Of a stretch of 64,000 nucleotides of DNA, positions 10,540 through 23,997 are shown in pieces. The notes under the pieces were generated by a model. The model had not been told where the DNA came from. It saw only the letters and a list, made by a program, of their open reading frames with translations, and did not search any database. Source of the stretch: Voacanga thouarsii. Taxonomy: Eukaryota; Streptophyta; Magnoliopsida; Gentianales; Apocynaceae. Position numbers and translations under genes: made by a program. The stretch spans positions 1,488,001 to 1,552,000 of the forward strand of contig JANUWF010002285.1 of assembly GCA_026120185.1 (NCBI GenBank), read 5' to 3'. Position 1 is the first letter of the stretch; each line of letters begins with the position of its first letter.

Positions 10540-11940
10540 TCGATAAAGGGCAAAATTCATCTATATTTTTCATGTTATTTGAGGTTTTTTGTAATACATT
10601 TGGTGCGGTAACTAGTCATATTCCTTTATATTTGATATTTCATCCTTGGAAAGGCGTTGTGAAATTTTATTGTAGAAAACGATGAAAAACGTCAAAATCG
10701 TTGCCGTTGCAGTGCACGGCTGGTGCTGGCCCTATTCTGGAAGGGAGTGAAAATCAAGAAAAAAATAGAGCGACATTGGGCAAACAGAGTACCACCAGCG
10801 CCGGCTCTGCACAGGACAGCGGGCACCGGTTCCATGCTGTACAATATCGGTGGGTTTTCTAATTTTTGCTCGGATTTTGTAATTTCCAAGAGTTTTGGTA
10901 TTTTTCAATCTCTACTTAGTCTAGGACTCTTAGAGAACGAATTTTAGCCTATTGGGAGCCTATTTAAATAAGAAAAACATAAGACAAATGTGTGATTTGA
11001 AGGATCCAAGCTAGCTACTTATTATTCAAAGACAAAATCACCACTTAAAGGGGCATTGTTCAAAGGAGGTTTTCAAGAGAATAAAAAGATCTTGTCATTG
11101 AGTTTTATCTTTCATCCTTTGTTTTCTTTTCTAGAACATTAATGTGCTGAATATTTTGATTGTAATTGGATATTATTTTGGAGATTATGATTTTGAGTTA
11201 ATTGGGATTTTTTTTTTTTTATCAATCTATTGTTACCCTTGGTATTTGATTACTTGTTATCATTAGCTATTGGTGCATTTTCTTCTAATTGACTTGAGAA
11301 ATGATGTTAGAAGTTCATTGCATTAATTTTATATTTGTTAGATCTTAATGGACTTGGGAAACGAAGTTAAGATTAAAGGACTAAAGTGATTAAAGATTAG
11401 TTTATTTCACCTCGATCCAAGGGTCATTGGCTAATTTCATGTCTATGAGGTATGCATTTAATGCATCTTTTGGTTGCTTTGGTTCGATTAGAAAATCTAC
11501 TAAATTAATCAAGGGATATTGATTCTGAGGATTCCTTGGATTGGAAAAGAAGTGGAATCTATATAAATAAGTTCATGACTTGAGAAATGATTGGATTTTA
11601 CTTAAGTGCCTTCATGAAACCAAGATGACAATTGATTGTGATAAATGCTAAGTAATTCAATATTATTTTTTCAAGATAATTATCTAGTTGCATGAATTTG
11701 CATCCTTGAGTTATATATATTTTTATCTTTATTTATTTTTGTTTTTATTCTCTTCTTATTTTATTGGCTAAACAATAAAGATTTGTGTAAAGTAAGGTGG
11801 GAGCCTAAGTTCTCGTGGATTTGATACTTGCTATGATATACTTGCCCGTATGTGTGGTTTTAGTGGTTGGAATTTTAATTAAAACTTGATTAATTGTGTA
11901 ATTTTTTAGTAATATTTTCTATGCTAGAAAACAAGCATCA
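10540..11940 (+). repeat. 5' LTR of the plus-strand Athila-like element
   Basis: The first 170 bp align by eye with the first 170 bp of the minus-strand LTR read from 25509 downward (shared words such as AGTCATATT, CCTTGGAAAGG, GATAAAAAC-like). The start is damaged (CGATAAAGGG where TGATAGGGC is expected). It ends GCATCA before the primer site, as the minus-strand copy does. U3 carries CCGG boxes at 10797-10808 and 10819-10833. A TATTTAAATA-type promoter lies at about 10952-10963. Confidence 0.65.
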
Positions 11941-11946
11941 AGATTT

Positions 11947-11964
11947 TGGCGCCATTGCTGGGGA
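11947..11964 (+). other. Primer-binding site, tRNA-Asp type
   Basis: TGGCGCCATTGCTGGGGA differs at two positions from the complement of the plant tRNA-Asp 3' end, TGGCGCCGTTGCCGGGGA, the usual primer site of Athila and related Ty3/gypsy elements. Confidence 0.85.
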
Positions 11965-13684
11965 TGGGTACTATCAAAAACACTCGAATCGTGTTGATTT
12001 AGCCTTTGTTGCATTTGTAAATGCCACTAGCTTTTGTAATTTGTGAATCTTTCTGATTTGTGTTTTTTTCTTTTCTTTGTTTTTCTATTAATTTTATTAT
12101 TTTTCTTTTTGAATTGATATTTATTTTTTTCTTTTCTTGAGAGCGAGGTTCAAATCATCATCATGGACAATCAACAATGGGGACATATGTGGCTATAGAC
12201 ACAAATTCAAAGAAGTTGCAATGATGATAGATTGACAAGATTACCAGCTCGGATTGAAACTTTTATTGAGATGTTATTAGAAGCATCAATAAATTCTTTT
12301 ATTGCCAATTCAAATTCATCCATCAAATGGCATAAGGAAGCTTCCCAACGATTGAGACATCAATGAGCACAACTAGCCAAGTCTGTTGAGGATGCCATAA
12401 AGGCCCATACACTTGAACAAGAGGACCCCGAAATAAAGCAGCAAAGATATGAGGGACAATAGCACAATGTGGCAAGAGAGGTATTCGATTCTACTCTATG
12501 TGCTAATAATTCTAATCTCTCTTTGTCACATGATTTCTTAGGTTCCTCTCCATTCTTAGAGAACAATGGTCCAAATGATGATGTATTAAGCTTAACATGC
12601 CTCAATAACTTAGATCTTTCACTGATCATCATAAGAAGCCCTTGGAGTATGCTAACAAATTCTACCCTTTACCCCATCCAAAGGGAGGCAACTTAGTTTT
12701 TGTAGACTATAGAATGCAATGTAAGGATTTCTTGATCCTATTTTTAAGAACTCAATTGCGAAGTTTCAAGGGGAATTTTCATTATGACACATCTTTTGAA
12801 GGGAAAAAAAAATTGTGATTTCAAATTTGATGCATTCTTTAGATACCATGAGCACTCATATGTTGAAAACAACATTTGTGTACCTAAAGGAATATTCGAG
12901 AATGAGGTTCATGTGTTTTGTTTTACTGAGAAAAAATACTTTTATAAACATGACCTTTTTCAACAACTTCCCTTCTTTCTACATTCATCTTGCCTATTTT
13001 CTACTTTGAGCTTAAACTTCTTTGACAAGGGTTTAATGAGGAATCATAATGAAAGAAAAGAGTTTGAATCTTTGTTTTGTGTTTGGTTTTGTTAAGTGTT
13101 TGTTTTTTCTTTCCCTAAATAAGGAAAATATTTTCCAGTTTAAGTGTAGGGGAATGAGTCGTGTCATTATTTGCTTTCTTAGGATTTTTAGTATTTCTCT
13201 TTAAGTTGTTTTATTTTATTTTGGTGTGTTTTATTTTTGTTATTATTTTGCTTGTGCTTTTATTTGTGTTTTCTTTTGTAGGTTAGAATAAAGACTTCTT
13301 GGACAAGTACTTCTCTCTATTCCAAATTTTAATATTTATTGGAGCTTTATTACATTTGGGGAGTATTGCTTAACTTTATCTCTCTCTATCATTTTTGGTC
13401 CCTTTGGATATACTTTCTTGTGTTTATTTTTGGCCAATGAGGATATTGTCTAGTTTAAGTATGGATGAGTAGTTTGGTGATATTTTTTGTCCAATTTTTT
13501 TTTAAATCAATTATCTTGGGGTTTTCTTGGAATCGAGGCTATTGAAAATCTGGAAAAACTTTTCAAATTTTAAATTTTTGAAACTTTGAAAATTTAGAAA
13601 TTATGGAGCTAAATTGAACTTATTTATCTATAATGGAGTTATGATTTTCTTTTTAACTTTGGATATAGATTTGTCATTCATTAT
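11965..13684 (+). other. Decayed internal region of the plus-strand Athila-like element
   Basis: A frame from about 12163 (ATG GAC AAT CAA CAA) is broken by stops at about 12196, 12364 and 12460 but stays open in pieces to about 12696. I do not recognise its product. A second open piece at 12784-13095 is Phe/His-rich and also unassigned. At 13431-13471 a stretch beginning TGGCCAATGAGGA and ending in AGTTTAAGT matches the conserved block of the minus-strand element at 26963-27005. No gag capsid, RT or integrase motif is visible. Confidence 0.5.
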
Positions 13685-14686
13685 TGATGAGACTCAGCTT
13701 TATCATGGAGGTCAAGATCAAGAAGGGGGAGGCGTGACCAAGCAAGGACAAGGACCGATGACAAGATCTAAGTCCAAGAAGCTTCAAGATGAGTTCTAAT
13801 TGCTCATAAAACCATGCCTGAGGATGGAAGAAGGTTAGAAAGTTGAGGAAGCTAGCTAAGAGTTCATTTTGATAACTATCCACGAAGGACCCCAACAAGA
13901 ACTTAAGCCGACAACAAAGGGGACGAAACTTGACCAAAGGAGGCCTCCCAGCAGACAGCCAGCTCCGGCTTCAACCTGCCCAACAGTGGCTTCATTCTGG
14001 CACACGATCGACTGAAGACAGTTTGCAACCGGCGCGGGATGTAGTGCCCAAACCGGTGCCGGCTGCAACCTGGGCCCGCGTTTTTTTATGTTTTCTCCGA
14101 TTTTTTCCCCAATTTTAAGTGTTTGTAAAGACTATTAAGACCCTAAAATGTAATAGAACCTTAGGGATTACTTAGCTAGGGTTAGGGTAGTATAAATAGA
14201 ATCTTTAGTGATTTGACAACATAATTCACATACTTTAATTTAAATTTGAGAGAGAATCTTGAGAGGCTCTAGCCTCCTTGTTCATTTTGTTCAAGACCAT
14301 GCTTAAGGGTTAGTACTCCTTATAAACGAGTCTATAAATCTTTTGGATAATCTAATGTGATTTCTTTAATGGGCCGTAGTTGCTTTATTCTTCTAAGGTT
14401 TGTTTGAATTCCATTACTTGGGTGCCTATTTTCTCTATTCTATTTGTTCTTGTTTGCCTTTGTTGCTTCAAGGATATTGAAGTGAGATTATAGTAGAACT
14501 TTCTACTATTCTTAAAAGTCTTTGAAGCTTAGTTCTTCAAGGGTTTGATAGAGGGTAGGTTGTTATTTCAGTTTCTCCTTTTCGTCCCAAGAAGAATCTC
14601 TGTTTTAGGTCTCATTGATTAAGCTGAACACATAACCAACTAAACCACTCACAAAACTAAGAAAAAGCCCACAAAAGATCATATCA
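13685..14686 (+). repeat. 5' LTR of element 2
   Basis: About 1002 bp, TGATGAGACTC to ATATCA. It matches the LTR of element 3 (32359-33244) and the partial 3' LTR (24366-24948). TATA box at 14191-14198. CCGG boxes in U3 at about 13965, 14030 and 14052-14066. Confidence 0.88.
14191..14198 (+). promoter_or_regulatory. TATA box of the element 2 5' LTR
   Basis: TATAAATA preceded by a conserved GGGTTAGGGTAG stretch. The same arrangement occurs at 24857-24864 and 32749-32756 in the related LTRs. Confidence 0.7.
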
Positions 14687-14693
14687 AAGAGTT

Positions 14694-14705
14694 TGGTATC
14701 AGAGC
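14694..14705 (+). other. Primer-binding site, initiator tRNA-Met type, element 2
   Basis: TGGTATCAGAGC, a perfect match to the usual plant initiator tRNA-Met complement, seven bases after the LTR end. Confidence 0.9.
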
Positions 14706-15602
14706 AAGGAAAAGCTTGATTCCAATCAAAGCTTGAAAGCAAGAAAATGAGCCCTACAAAGTTGAAGAAAAAGAAAATAGAGAAAATCCCGTAACTCAAA
14801 AACATACTCCAAAAAGGTCATGAAATCTTTGTTATGTTTTGATTTTTCTTTTGGAAAATTGCTCCTTGATGTTAATATAATCCTTAGGAACAAAATTTTC
14901 TTGTGTTTGTGGTGAAATTTGGCTTGAATATGGGTGAGAATGTTGGTTGTTCCTAAGTGACGGGATTGCATCCAAGGTGATTGATAAATGTTCCATGAGA
15001 ATGTTTTTGGCTATAATTGGGAACTTTGATTCTTAATTTTCATTCCTTGGGATATTGAGACTTAGTATATCACTCTATAATTGAATTACATGTTTATTGA
15101 ACTCAATTTTTCTAGTGCACACTTGTGATCATCTTGTTCTTCATAATCCTAGTTCTAGTTGTTCTTATTTCTTTATTCTTGCTAATTCTTGTTTGTTTCT
15201 TGGTTCGAAGTTTTTCCTTGTGCATCTAAGTGTTTGTTCTTGTGTTGATTGAGTCCATATTTCTTGGAATTCTTGATTAAAACTTGTTTACTTGAGGTGT
15301 CCAACAAGTGTTTGTTGAAATTCTTCTAAGATCGTCTAATAGGAAAAATCTATTAATTTGTGTGATTCACTAAGTTGGACTAAATCTTTAACTATTGGGG
15401 AGAATTGAGATTGAACAAAAAGGCTTGAGAATTAAGAAAAAGGCAAGAAGGTGAGCCTATTACTAAAAGAGCCTAAGAGAGCAAACACGAGCGTGGAGGG
15501 ACCAATCCTTGAGAGCCAACACGCAAGGAAGTGAAGTGATGAATTATTTTCTTCCTAATCTCTTTTGTTTTGCAAGTATAAGCAAGTAAATATTCTATCA
15601 CC
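14706..15602 (+). other. Leader of element 2
   Basis: About 0.9 kb untranslated leader between the primer site and the gag start. It is closely matched by the leader of element 3, which is split by the copia insertion (33264-33574 and 43287-43871). Confidence 0.7.
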
Positions 15603-16947
15603 ATGGCCCATGATCAAGAGATCTCTAGGCCTAACCTAAGTGGCCCTAGTAGACCTCGAGAAGAATAAATTGATGCTAGGGGTTTGCATGAAAACTTGCA
15701 AGCTATGTTGAGGACTATGCAAAGTGAGTTCCAAAACATGACAAGGGAGATGATAAATCATCTTGGACAATCTTCTACCGTCACACAAAGGAGAGGCCAA
15801 GAGCGATTTGAAGTACCAAGCCTTAGGATGAGGGATGATGATGCCTATACCCCTGCGTTACATGCCTAACAAGGGAAAGAGTGGGATGAGCACTAAATCG
15901 GGGGATTCCAACAAGCTCCTATGAGAGGGGGAAGACGTGGTATGAGAGGAGGACGAGGTAGAGGTCAAGGAAGGAATGGTGGGAACAACTTAAGCGGGTT
16001 AGAAAAAGAGTTTGAGGGAGTTGATGAATAGTATGAAGGGGAGCAAGTTGAATCCTTTGGGGAACACAATAGAGGATGGGGTAATAGAGGAGGTAGGAGA
16101 GAAGGAAATGATGAGGAGAAGGAGTTGAACCACATCAAATTGAAAGTGCCCGCATTCTATGGCAAGAGTGAACCGGAAGCATATTTCGAGTGGGAGAGCA
16201 AGATGGAGATATTCCTAGAAATTTATACCCATAGTGAGAGGTTAAAGGTGAGGTTGGCTATTTTGGGATTTTTGGAGTTTGCTTTGGTTTAGTAGGAGCA
16301 AATTAGTGCACAAAGGAGACAAATGGGAGTGGAAACCATGACTAGTTGGAATTTGTGGAAAGATATGATGAGGGCAAGTTTTATTTCACATTATTACTAC
16401 AATGATCTTTATCAAAGGCTCCAATCACTCAAGCAATGGAACAAGAGTGTGGAAGATTACCATAAAGAGATGGAAGTGATGTTGATGAGAGCCCAAATCA
16501 ATGAGGATCCTAGAGCAATGAGGGTAAGGTTCTTGGGAGGATTAAAAAAGGAGGTTGCCAAATTGGTAGAATTGCACCCCTATGATCGATTGGAGGATAT
16601 GGTGCATGCCACTATGAAGATTGAGAGGTAATTAAAAAGGATGGTATTTACTAGACCACCAGTTCCAAACTCCAACACTACTAGCAAGGTACCATTTAAG
16701 AAGGATGAAGCCTCAAAGCCATTCCAAAGGGACTTCAACAAACCAATGGAGGCTTGGAAACTTAGAGAGGATTGGAAGCCTAGGGAAGGATGGAACAAGG
16801 ACAAGGGAAAAGCCATGGAGAGGCTATAAAGGAATAGCGATATCAAGTGTTTTAAGTGCCTCGGATATAGACATACTTCCCATGAGTGTCCAACCAAGAG
16901 AACGACGTATACTAATCCCTATGGTAAGGTTTCTACCGATGATGAAG
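15603..16947 (+). pseudogene. gag: Gag of element 2, decayed by stops only (5' part)
   Basis: Starts with ATG GCC CAT GAT at 15603, the same start as element 3 at 43872. The frame stays the same to 16947, interrupted by about nine in-frame stops (for example 15668, 15867, 16629 and 16827) and no frameshift that I can see. Order: N-terminal region, an RGG-rich tract (about 15935-15985), a capsid segment (about 16130-16630, motifs KVPAFYGKSEPEAYFEWE and SVEDYHKEMEVMLMRA), a basic spacer, and a zinc knuckle CFKCLGYRHTSHEC with CX2CX4HX4C spacing at about 16851-16892. Gag packages genomic RNA in the virus-like particle. The frame resumes after the solo LTR at 18731 with acidic residues leading into the protease. 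Confidence 0.88.
16943..16947. repeat. Left target duplication of the gag solo LTR (TGAAG)
   Basis: TGAAG before the LTR and AGAAG at 18731-18735 after it match at four of five bases. Removing the LTR and one copy restores the gag frame without shift, which supports these ends. Confidence 0.65.
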
Positions 16948-18730
<1,783 letters not shown>

Positions 18731-18735
18731 AGAAG

Positions 18736-19625
18736 AAGACGGAGGAAAATACCAAGGAGACCAAGAGGAAAATGGAGATGAGGAAAGTGATGAAGGGGAA
18801 GTTGTTAGTCAAGAATACTCTTTGGTGGGAGTCACAAGAAGGTCATTAAATTCACAAGCCATTGAGGATCAAGACCACCAACAAAGAGAGAACATTTTCT
18901 ACACTAGGTGTCTAATCAACAAGACCCCTTGTAGTGTCATTGTAGATAGTGGGAGTTGCACTAACGTAATTAGTGCAAGCTTGGTTGAAGAATTGGACAT
19001 GAGTTGGATTAAACACCCCAAGCCCAACAAATTACAATGGTTGAACGATAGCAGGGAAATGAGAGTAAACAAATAAGTTTTGGTATCTTTTGAGATGGGG
19101 AAACATAAGGATGATATGCTATGTGATATGGTACCCATGCAAGTGGGTCACTTACTTTTAGGGAGGCCTTGGCAATATGATCGGCATGTAAAGCATGATG
19201 GGAGGAAGAATACTTATTCCTTACTCAAGGAGGAAACTAAGTTTAACCTCAACCCCATGGCCCCTAGTGAGGTGAACAAATATCAAAGAATCATGAAGGA
19301 GAAAGAAAAGAAGGAGGGAGTTCAAGATGTTAAGCAAAAACAAGAAATTGAGTGGAAAGAACACGAGAGGAGAGAAAAAGAGTTAAGAGAGAAGATGGAC
19401 AAACAAGTACCTTTGACAATTAAGGATAGGATTGAGCAAGGACAAGGGAGGGGAGGTAAAAGAAGAGTGAATTTCTTTGCAAAAGAAAGTGAGGTCATAG
19501 AAGCTATAAAAGCTAAGGAACCGGTTATTCTTCTTTTATGTAAAGGTTTTTATGTTTCTACTAATGATTCTACATTATCTTTACCTAATGAAATTGCAGC
19601 TATTCTTCAATCTTCAAGAATTTGA
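18736..19625 (+). pseudogene. pol: Gag tail, retropepsin and linker of element 2
   Basis: An acidic gag tail (Glu/Asp/Gly-rich) leads into the protease. The catalytic triplet Asp-Ser-Gly is at 18945-18953 within SVIVDSGSCTNVIS. One in-frame stop (19074-19076) replaces a Gln codon; the frame continues with the LLLGRPWQYDR flap-end motif and the NTYSLLKE segment. A long Lys/Glu-rich linker follows to 19625. Retropepsin cleaves the Gag-Pol polyprotein. A frameshift near 19612 puts RT in another frame. Confidence 0.88.
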
Positions 19626-20525
19626 AGAATTTTTTCTAAAGAAGGTGCCCGGAGGACTACCACCCATAAAAGGGATTGAGCATCAAATCAACTTTGCGCC
19701 CAGAGCCATTATCCCCAACCGACCGGCATATACAAGTAACCCAGAGGAGTCTAAGGAGTTGCAAAAGCAAGTAGAGGCATTGCTTGAGAAGGGGCATGTA
19801 AGAGAGAGCCTAAGCCCTTCTGCGGTTCTGGTTCTCTTGGTACCCAAAAAGGATGGGACATAGCGCATGTGTGTGGATTGTCGCGCTATTAACAACATCA
19901 CGGTAAAATACCGCTATCCCATTCCTAGGCTAGATGACTTACTTGATGAACTATTTGGTGCATGCATTTTCTCTAAAATTGATTTGAAATTCGGTTATCA
20001 CCAAATTAGAATAAGAGAATGGAATGAATGGAAAATGACTTTTTAAACTAAACAAGGGTTGTATAAGTGGCTTGTCATGCCCTTTGGATTGTCTAATGAT
20101 CCTAGTATTTTCATGCGATAAATGCACCATGTTTTGAGGGAATTTATTGGAAAATTTGTTGTTGTGTACTTTGATGATATATTAATCTATAGCAAATCAT
20201 ATGTGGATCATTTGAATCATGTTCAAAGTGTGCTTGTTGCCCTCTGAAGGGAGAGATTGTATGCTAACCTTAAGAAGTGCTCTTTTTGTTTGGAGAGATT
20301 ACGTTCCTTGGGTATATTGTGAGTGCCAAAGGAATTGAGGTTGATGAGGGAAAAGTGAAAGCCATCCAAGATTGGCCAACCCCTACCACTATTGCCCAAG
20401 TCCGTAGTTGCTATGGGCTAGCTAGCTTCTATTGGATGTTCATCCAAAATTTTAGCACTATAGCAGCCCCTCTAACTGAAGTGGTAAAGAAAAAGGTAGG
20501 ATTTAGGTGGGAGGAAGCTCAATGA
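19612..20525 (+). pseudogene. pol: Reverse transcriptase of element 2
   Basis: RT landmarks in order: KVPGGLPPIKGIEHQI entry (19641-19689), [44 protein letters not shown], and the catalytic YFDD at 20167-20178. Then the thumb segment FLGYIVSAKGIEVDEGKVKAI and DWPTPTT. Stops at 19861, 20044, 20119 and 20245 and a frameshift near 20290 inactivate it. RT copies the element RNA using the tRNA primer. Confidence 0.9.
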
Positions 20526-20552
20526 CAAGCCTTTCAAACCCTAAAAAATAAA

Positions 20553-20943
20553 TTGAGCCAAGCCCCAATTCATATTCTTCGTAATTTTGAGAAGGCCTTT
20601 GAGATATTGTGTGATGCAAGTGAGGTGGGAATATGTGCGGTCTTGACCCAAGATAGAAAACCCATTACATACTTTAGTGAGAAATTGTCTGGGGCGGCCC
20701 CCAATTTCTCTACCTATGACAAAGAGCTTTTTGTCTTGGTGAGGACCCTAGAATATTGGCAATATTACCTTTTGCCAAGAGAGTTTGTCAATCATACCAA
20801 TCATGAGACCCTTAAATACCTCAAGAGCTAACAAAATTTGAACAAGAGGTATGCAAAGTGAATGGAGTTTATTGGGACATTTCCATATGTCATTTAATAT
20901 AAAAAGGGTAAAGAAAATGTGGTAGCGGATGCACTCTCTCGAA
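20553..20943 (+). pseudogene. pol: RNase H of element 2
   Basis: Ty3-type RNase H signatures: [43 protein letters not shown] (catalytic Glu) and the terminal ADALSRR. The third acidic residue, normally in a TDHE-like motif, reads TNHE here (Asp to Asn). In-frame stops at 20829-20831, 20859-20861 and 20898-20900. The enzyme removes template RNA during cDNA synthesis. Confidence 0.88.
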
Positions 20944-21859
20944 GGTATGCACTACTAAACTTTTTGGATGCTAAATTTCTTAGTTTTGAACTTGTGAAAG
21001 ATTTGTATATTGATGATATGGAGTTTGGGGATATTTTCCATGCTTGTGAGAAAAGTGTATTTGCTAAATATCATAGGCATAATGGCTTCTTGTTTAGGGA
21101 GGCAAGGTTTTGTGTGCCAAAGGGTTATATTAGGGTGTTACTAGTTAGGGAGGCCCATAGTGGGGGATTAATGGGGCATTTTGGTGTTGTAAAGACCTTA
21201 GACATTCTGAAGGAGCATTTCTTTTGGCCAAAAATAAGAAAGGATGTGGAGAGACATTGTTCTCAATGCATTATTTGTAGGCGAGCTAAGTTTAGATCCC
21301 TTCCCCATGGTCTTTATACTCCTTTGCCTACACCTAATGTGCCTTTGGTTGATATTTCAATGGACTTCATCTTAGGATTGCCTAGGTCTAAAGGGGGTTA
21401 AGGACTCCATATTTGTGATTGTTGATCGATTCTCTAAAATGGCTCATTTTGTGGCTTGTTCCAACACTAATGATGCGTCCAACATTGCAGATTTATTCTT
21501 TAAGGAAGTGGTAAGAATGCACGGGATTCCAAGGACTATTGTCTCGGATAGGGATACTAAATTCCTTAGCCACTTTTGGAGAGTGTTATGGAACAAACTT
21601 GGTACTAATCTCTTGTTTTCCACAGCTTGTCATCCTCAAATGGATGGACAAACGGAGGTGGTCAACCGAACTCTCACCAAACACTTGCGAACCATAATCA
21701 AGAAGAACTTGAAAAATTAGAAAGAGTGCTTGCCACACATTGAGTTTGTTTACAATAGGGCTATTCACTCTACCACTTCTTATTCTCCTTTTGAAATTGT
21801 ATATAGTTTTAACCTTCTAACTCCTTTAGATTTAGTTCCTTTACTTATAGGTGAACGAT
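20944..21859 (+). pseudogene. pol: Integrase of element 2, N-terminal and core domains
   Basis: HHCC zinc domain (HSGGLMGHFG, then HCSQCIIC), followed by the catalytic core with the DDE triad visible: Asp in [12 protein letters not shown] (about 21347-21380), Asp in [15 protein letters not shown], and Glu in [11 protein letters not shown] one-base insertion near 21395-21400 shifts the frame after [12 protein letters not shown] at 21718-21720 replaces a Trp codon. The core runs on in the open frame until the copia solo LTR interrupts it at 21865. Confidence 0.9.
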
Positions 21860-21864
21860 TGAAC
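21860..21864. repeat. Left target duplication of the integrase solo LTR (TGAAC)
   Basis: TGAAC here and again exactly at 23993-23997. The integrase frame is continuous across the site when the LTR and one copy are ignored. Confidence 0.85.
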
Positions 21865-23992
21865 TGAAGGAATTTGAAAATTTACAGAGCATGTGCAGTG
21901 GACGAAAATGGAGAACAAAAACATAATATCAGAGTATGAGAGCATCATGGTGGGCTGAAAACATACTTGTTGGAGCTTTAAAACTTTGAAGAACGTTGAA
22001 GAATTGCTTGAAGCTTAAAAAACAGCTTTCTTCATCATCTATGCGATGAACTTCCAGTGCAGCTTCCTTGAATTCTTCTTCTGGTGAAAATGAATGTAAA
22101 GCTTTCTGGTTCACAGAATATAACCCAGCCTAATTTTTCGGTCGGTGAGCACACATTCAGGTGAGAAGAAATGAACTATCTCAGTTTTCTTTTCCTTCAC
22201 CAACCATCCATTTCCCAGGCATGGTTTCTTCAGTTATAGCCAAAAATAGTGAAGAAAACCAAAAGCCAGGAAAACAAATAGGCACGAGAGAGGGAGAGAA
22301 AGCCAATAGACATTTTTCACGGTTAACTCTCCTGGCTTGGCTTCATATGTAAAAACAAAAGCCAGAGAAGGAAACCAAAAGCCAAAAGACTCGGGAAATA
22401 TTTTTTAATTATTTTTCCCTTTTTCTTTTATTTTTGTTTCCACACAGAAAGCCAAGAGTCATGAAACCAAAAATAATTATTTTGATAAAAATAATATTCT
22501 CGGGATTTAATACCCGAATATTATTTACAAAATAAATTTCGGCTTCAACCTAAACTCTTCTAAACTATGTCCGGAAAAATTCCATGGTCCAGGCTATTAG
22601 GTCAAAATAATATTTATTATTTTTCTTGGACCCGAAAAATCCAAAATAATAAACATTAATTATTTTTCTTAGGATTAAATAAATAACTCAATAAATAATT
22701 ACTGAACCCAAATGAACCCAAAAATAATTAAACTTTAATTATTTATTTCTTGGGATTTAATTAAATAAATAACTCAATAAATAATTAAGTAATAATTATT
22801 TTTTTCTAGTTTAAGTCCCAGTTAATTTTTCTAATTATTCAAACTGGACCCAGGTCCCGAATAATTAATTAACCAATTAAACCAGAAAATAAATTTCTCT
22901 CCATTTATTTTATTCCAATCCAATAATAAATTAGACTTCCCGAATAAAATAAAACTCTCTCAACTGAGATCATTTTCTCAACCCAAAAATTAATTAGGAC
23001 TTACAGGCTATTCCGAGGACAAAAAAGAGACATCGCCTTGGCTACTAAAATGATCAAAATACCCCTACTATATAAATAGCTGTATTTTACATTTTAAATA
23101 TTTTCTAATATCACATAAGGAAATATTGACCCCAAGGACAATGCTGCATTAGCAGAGTCTTCGACCTACAAGTGAAAATGATTAAAATACCCCTCTACAC
23201 ATTGCCATACATTTAGAAAGGAAGAAGTGTACTAACACCTCTCTAAAAGACATCTACCATCCTTAGACCTCTAGTCCAATGATCCACGACTTTCTGAAGT
23301 GTTTCCGCTTTCCAATGGAGCAACCCTAAAGCAAACATCTAAGTCACGTTTCCCAGGGCCTTGGATATTTAGGTCATCCGGACAACCACAAGAGGCGACA
23401 TAGTGTAGAACTATCTTATATAAGTCTATATTAACTAACTAGTCACACATACCCAACATACAAGTATATTGGCCCTCCGATAGAACCTCAACTATAGTAT
23501 ATCAAAGCATATGTTTCCAGCTTCACCAGACCACCAACCTATACTCAAGTCATAGAGTACTAATCCACGCTGTAGCAGTAGTAGTCTAGATTTCTATCAT
23601 ATAGTAGTTTTTAGAAACCACTACTACAAGCCCTATTCTACGTATTCAAAATACGCTTATGTCATGAAGTGAGTGGTCTACTCACTGGCTAAAGGTAAGC
23701 CATTCCCCATTTGGAATTCATAACATAATAACCTAAACATGATGAGATTCTCATTCTCATCAATCGGTTAAGAACAACTATTTATGTGTTTAAATAACCC
23801 ATGATCCATACCTTACTGTGAAAGACCTCCATTCACATGGATCACTTATTCAAACATAATGGGTCTATTCTAAATGAAATTGTACACAAATGAAGAAAAT
23901 TATTTCACAAACGATTTTCAAAAATAAATTCTTTTATTAACATATTCGATATTTTCATCAGAAAACTAGTCTAAAAGGGCATATTCCCAACA
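21865..23992 (-). repeat. Solo LTR of a Ty1/copia element inside integrase of element 2
   Basis: 2.13 kb, bounded by TGAAGG and CCAACA, with perfect TGAAC duplications. Read on the minus strand (TGTTGGGAATATGCCC...) it is a divergent relative of the LTRs of the two full copia elements here: it shares the pattern of TAATTATTTATT repeats, the GTAGTAGTGG-type block near 23577-23635 and the TATA region near 23070. The U5 end (21865-22300) is unlike those copies, so it is a different subfamily. No internal sequence remains. Confidence 0.85.
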
Positions 23993-23997
23993 TGAAC
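23993..23997. repeat. Right target duplication of the integrase solo LTR (TGAAC)
   Basis: Exact copy of 21860-21864. Confidence 0.85.

Larger units (their letters stand above)
10540..13684 (+). mobile_element. Truncated Athila-like Ty3/gypsy element (plus strand)
   Basis: LTR 10540-11940, tRNA-Asp primer-binding site at 11947-11964, and about 1.7 kb of internal DNA with decayed reading frames. It is cut at 13684 by insertion of element 2, and its 3' half and second LTR are absent. Assignment rests on the tRNA-Asp primer site, on U3 sequence similar to the minus-strand Athila-like LTR at 25509-24949, and on a shared conserved stretch near 13431-13471. Confidence 0.65.

Noticed and set aside
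10612..10690. Possible continuation of the pararetrovirus RT after the long LTR (a frame reading HIPLYLIFHPWKG)
   Set aside because: The DNA from about 10560 to 10700 aligns with the start of the minus-strand Athila-like LTR (25509 downward), so it is LTR sequence and the resemblance is chance.
22600..22960. Regular TAATTATTTATT repeats as a possible CRISPR-like or satellite array
   Set aside because: Irregular AT-rich repeats typical of this copia LTR family; the same pattern occurs in the LTRs at 34200-34560, 41880-42240, 51640-51910 and 59400-59690.
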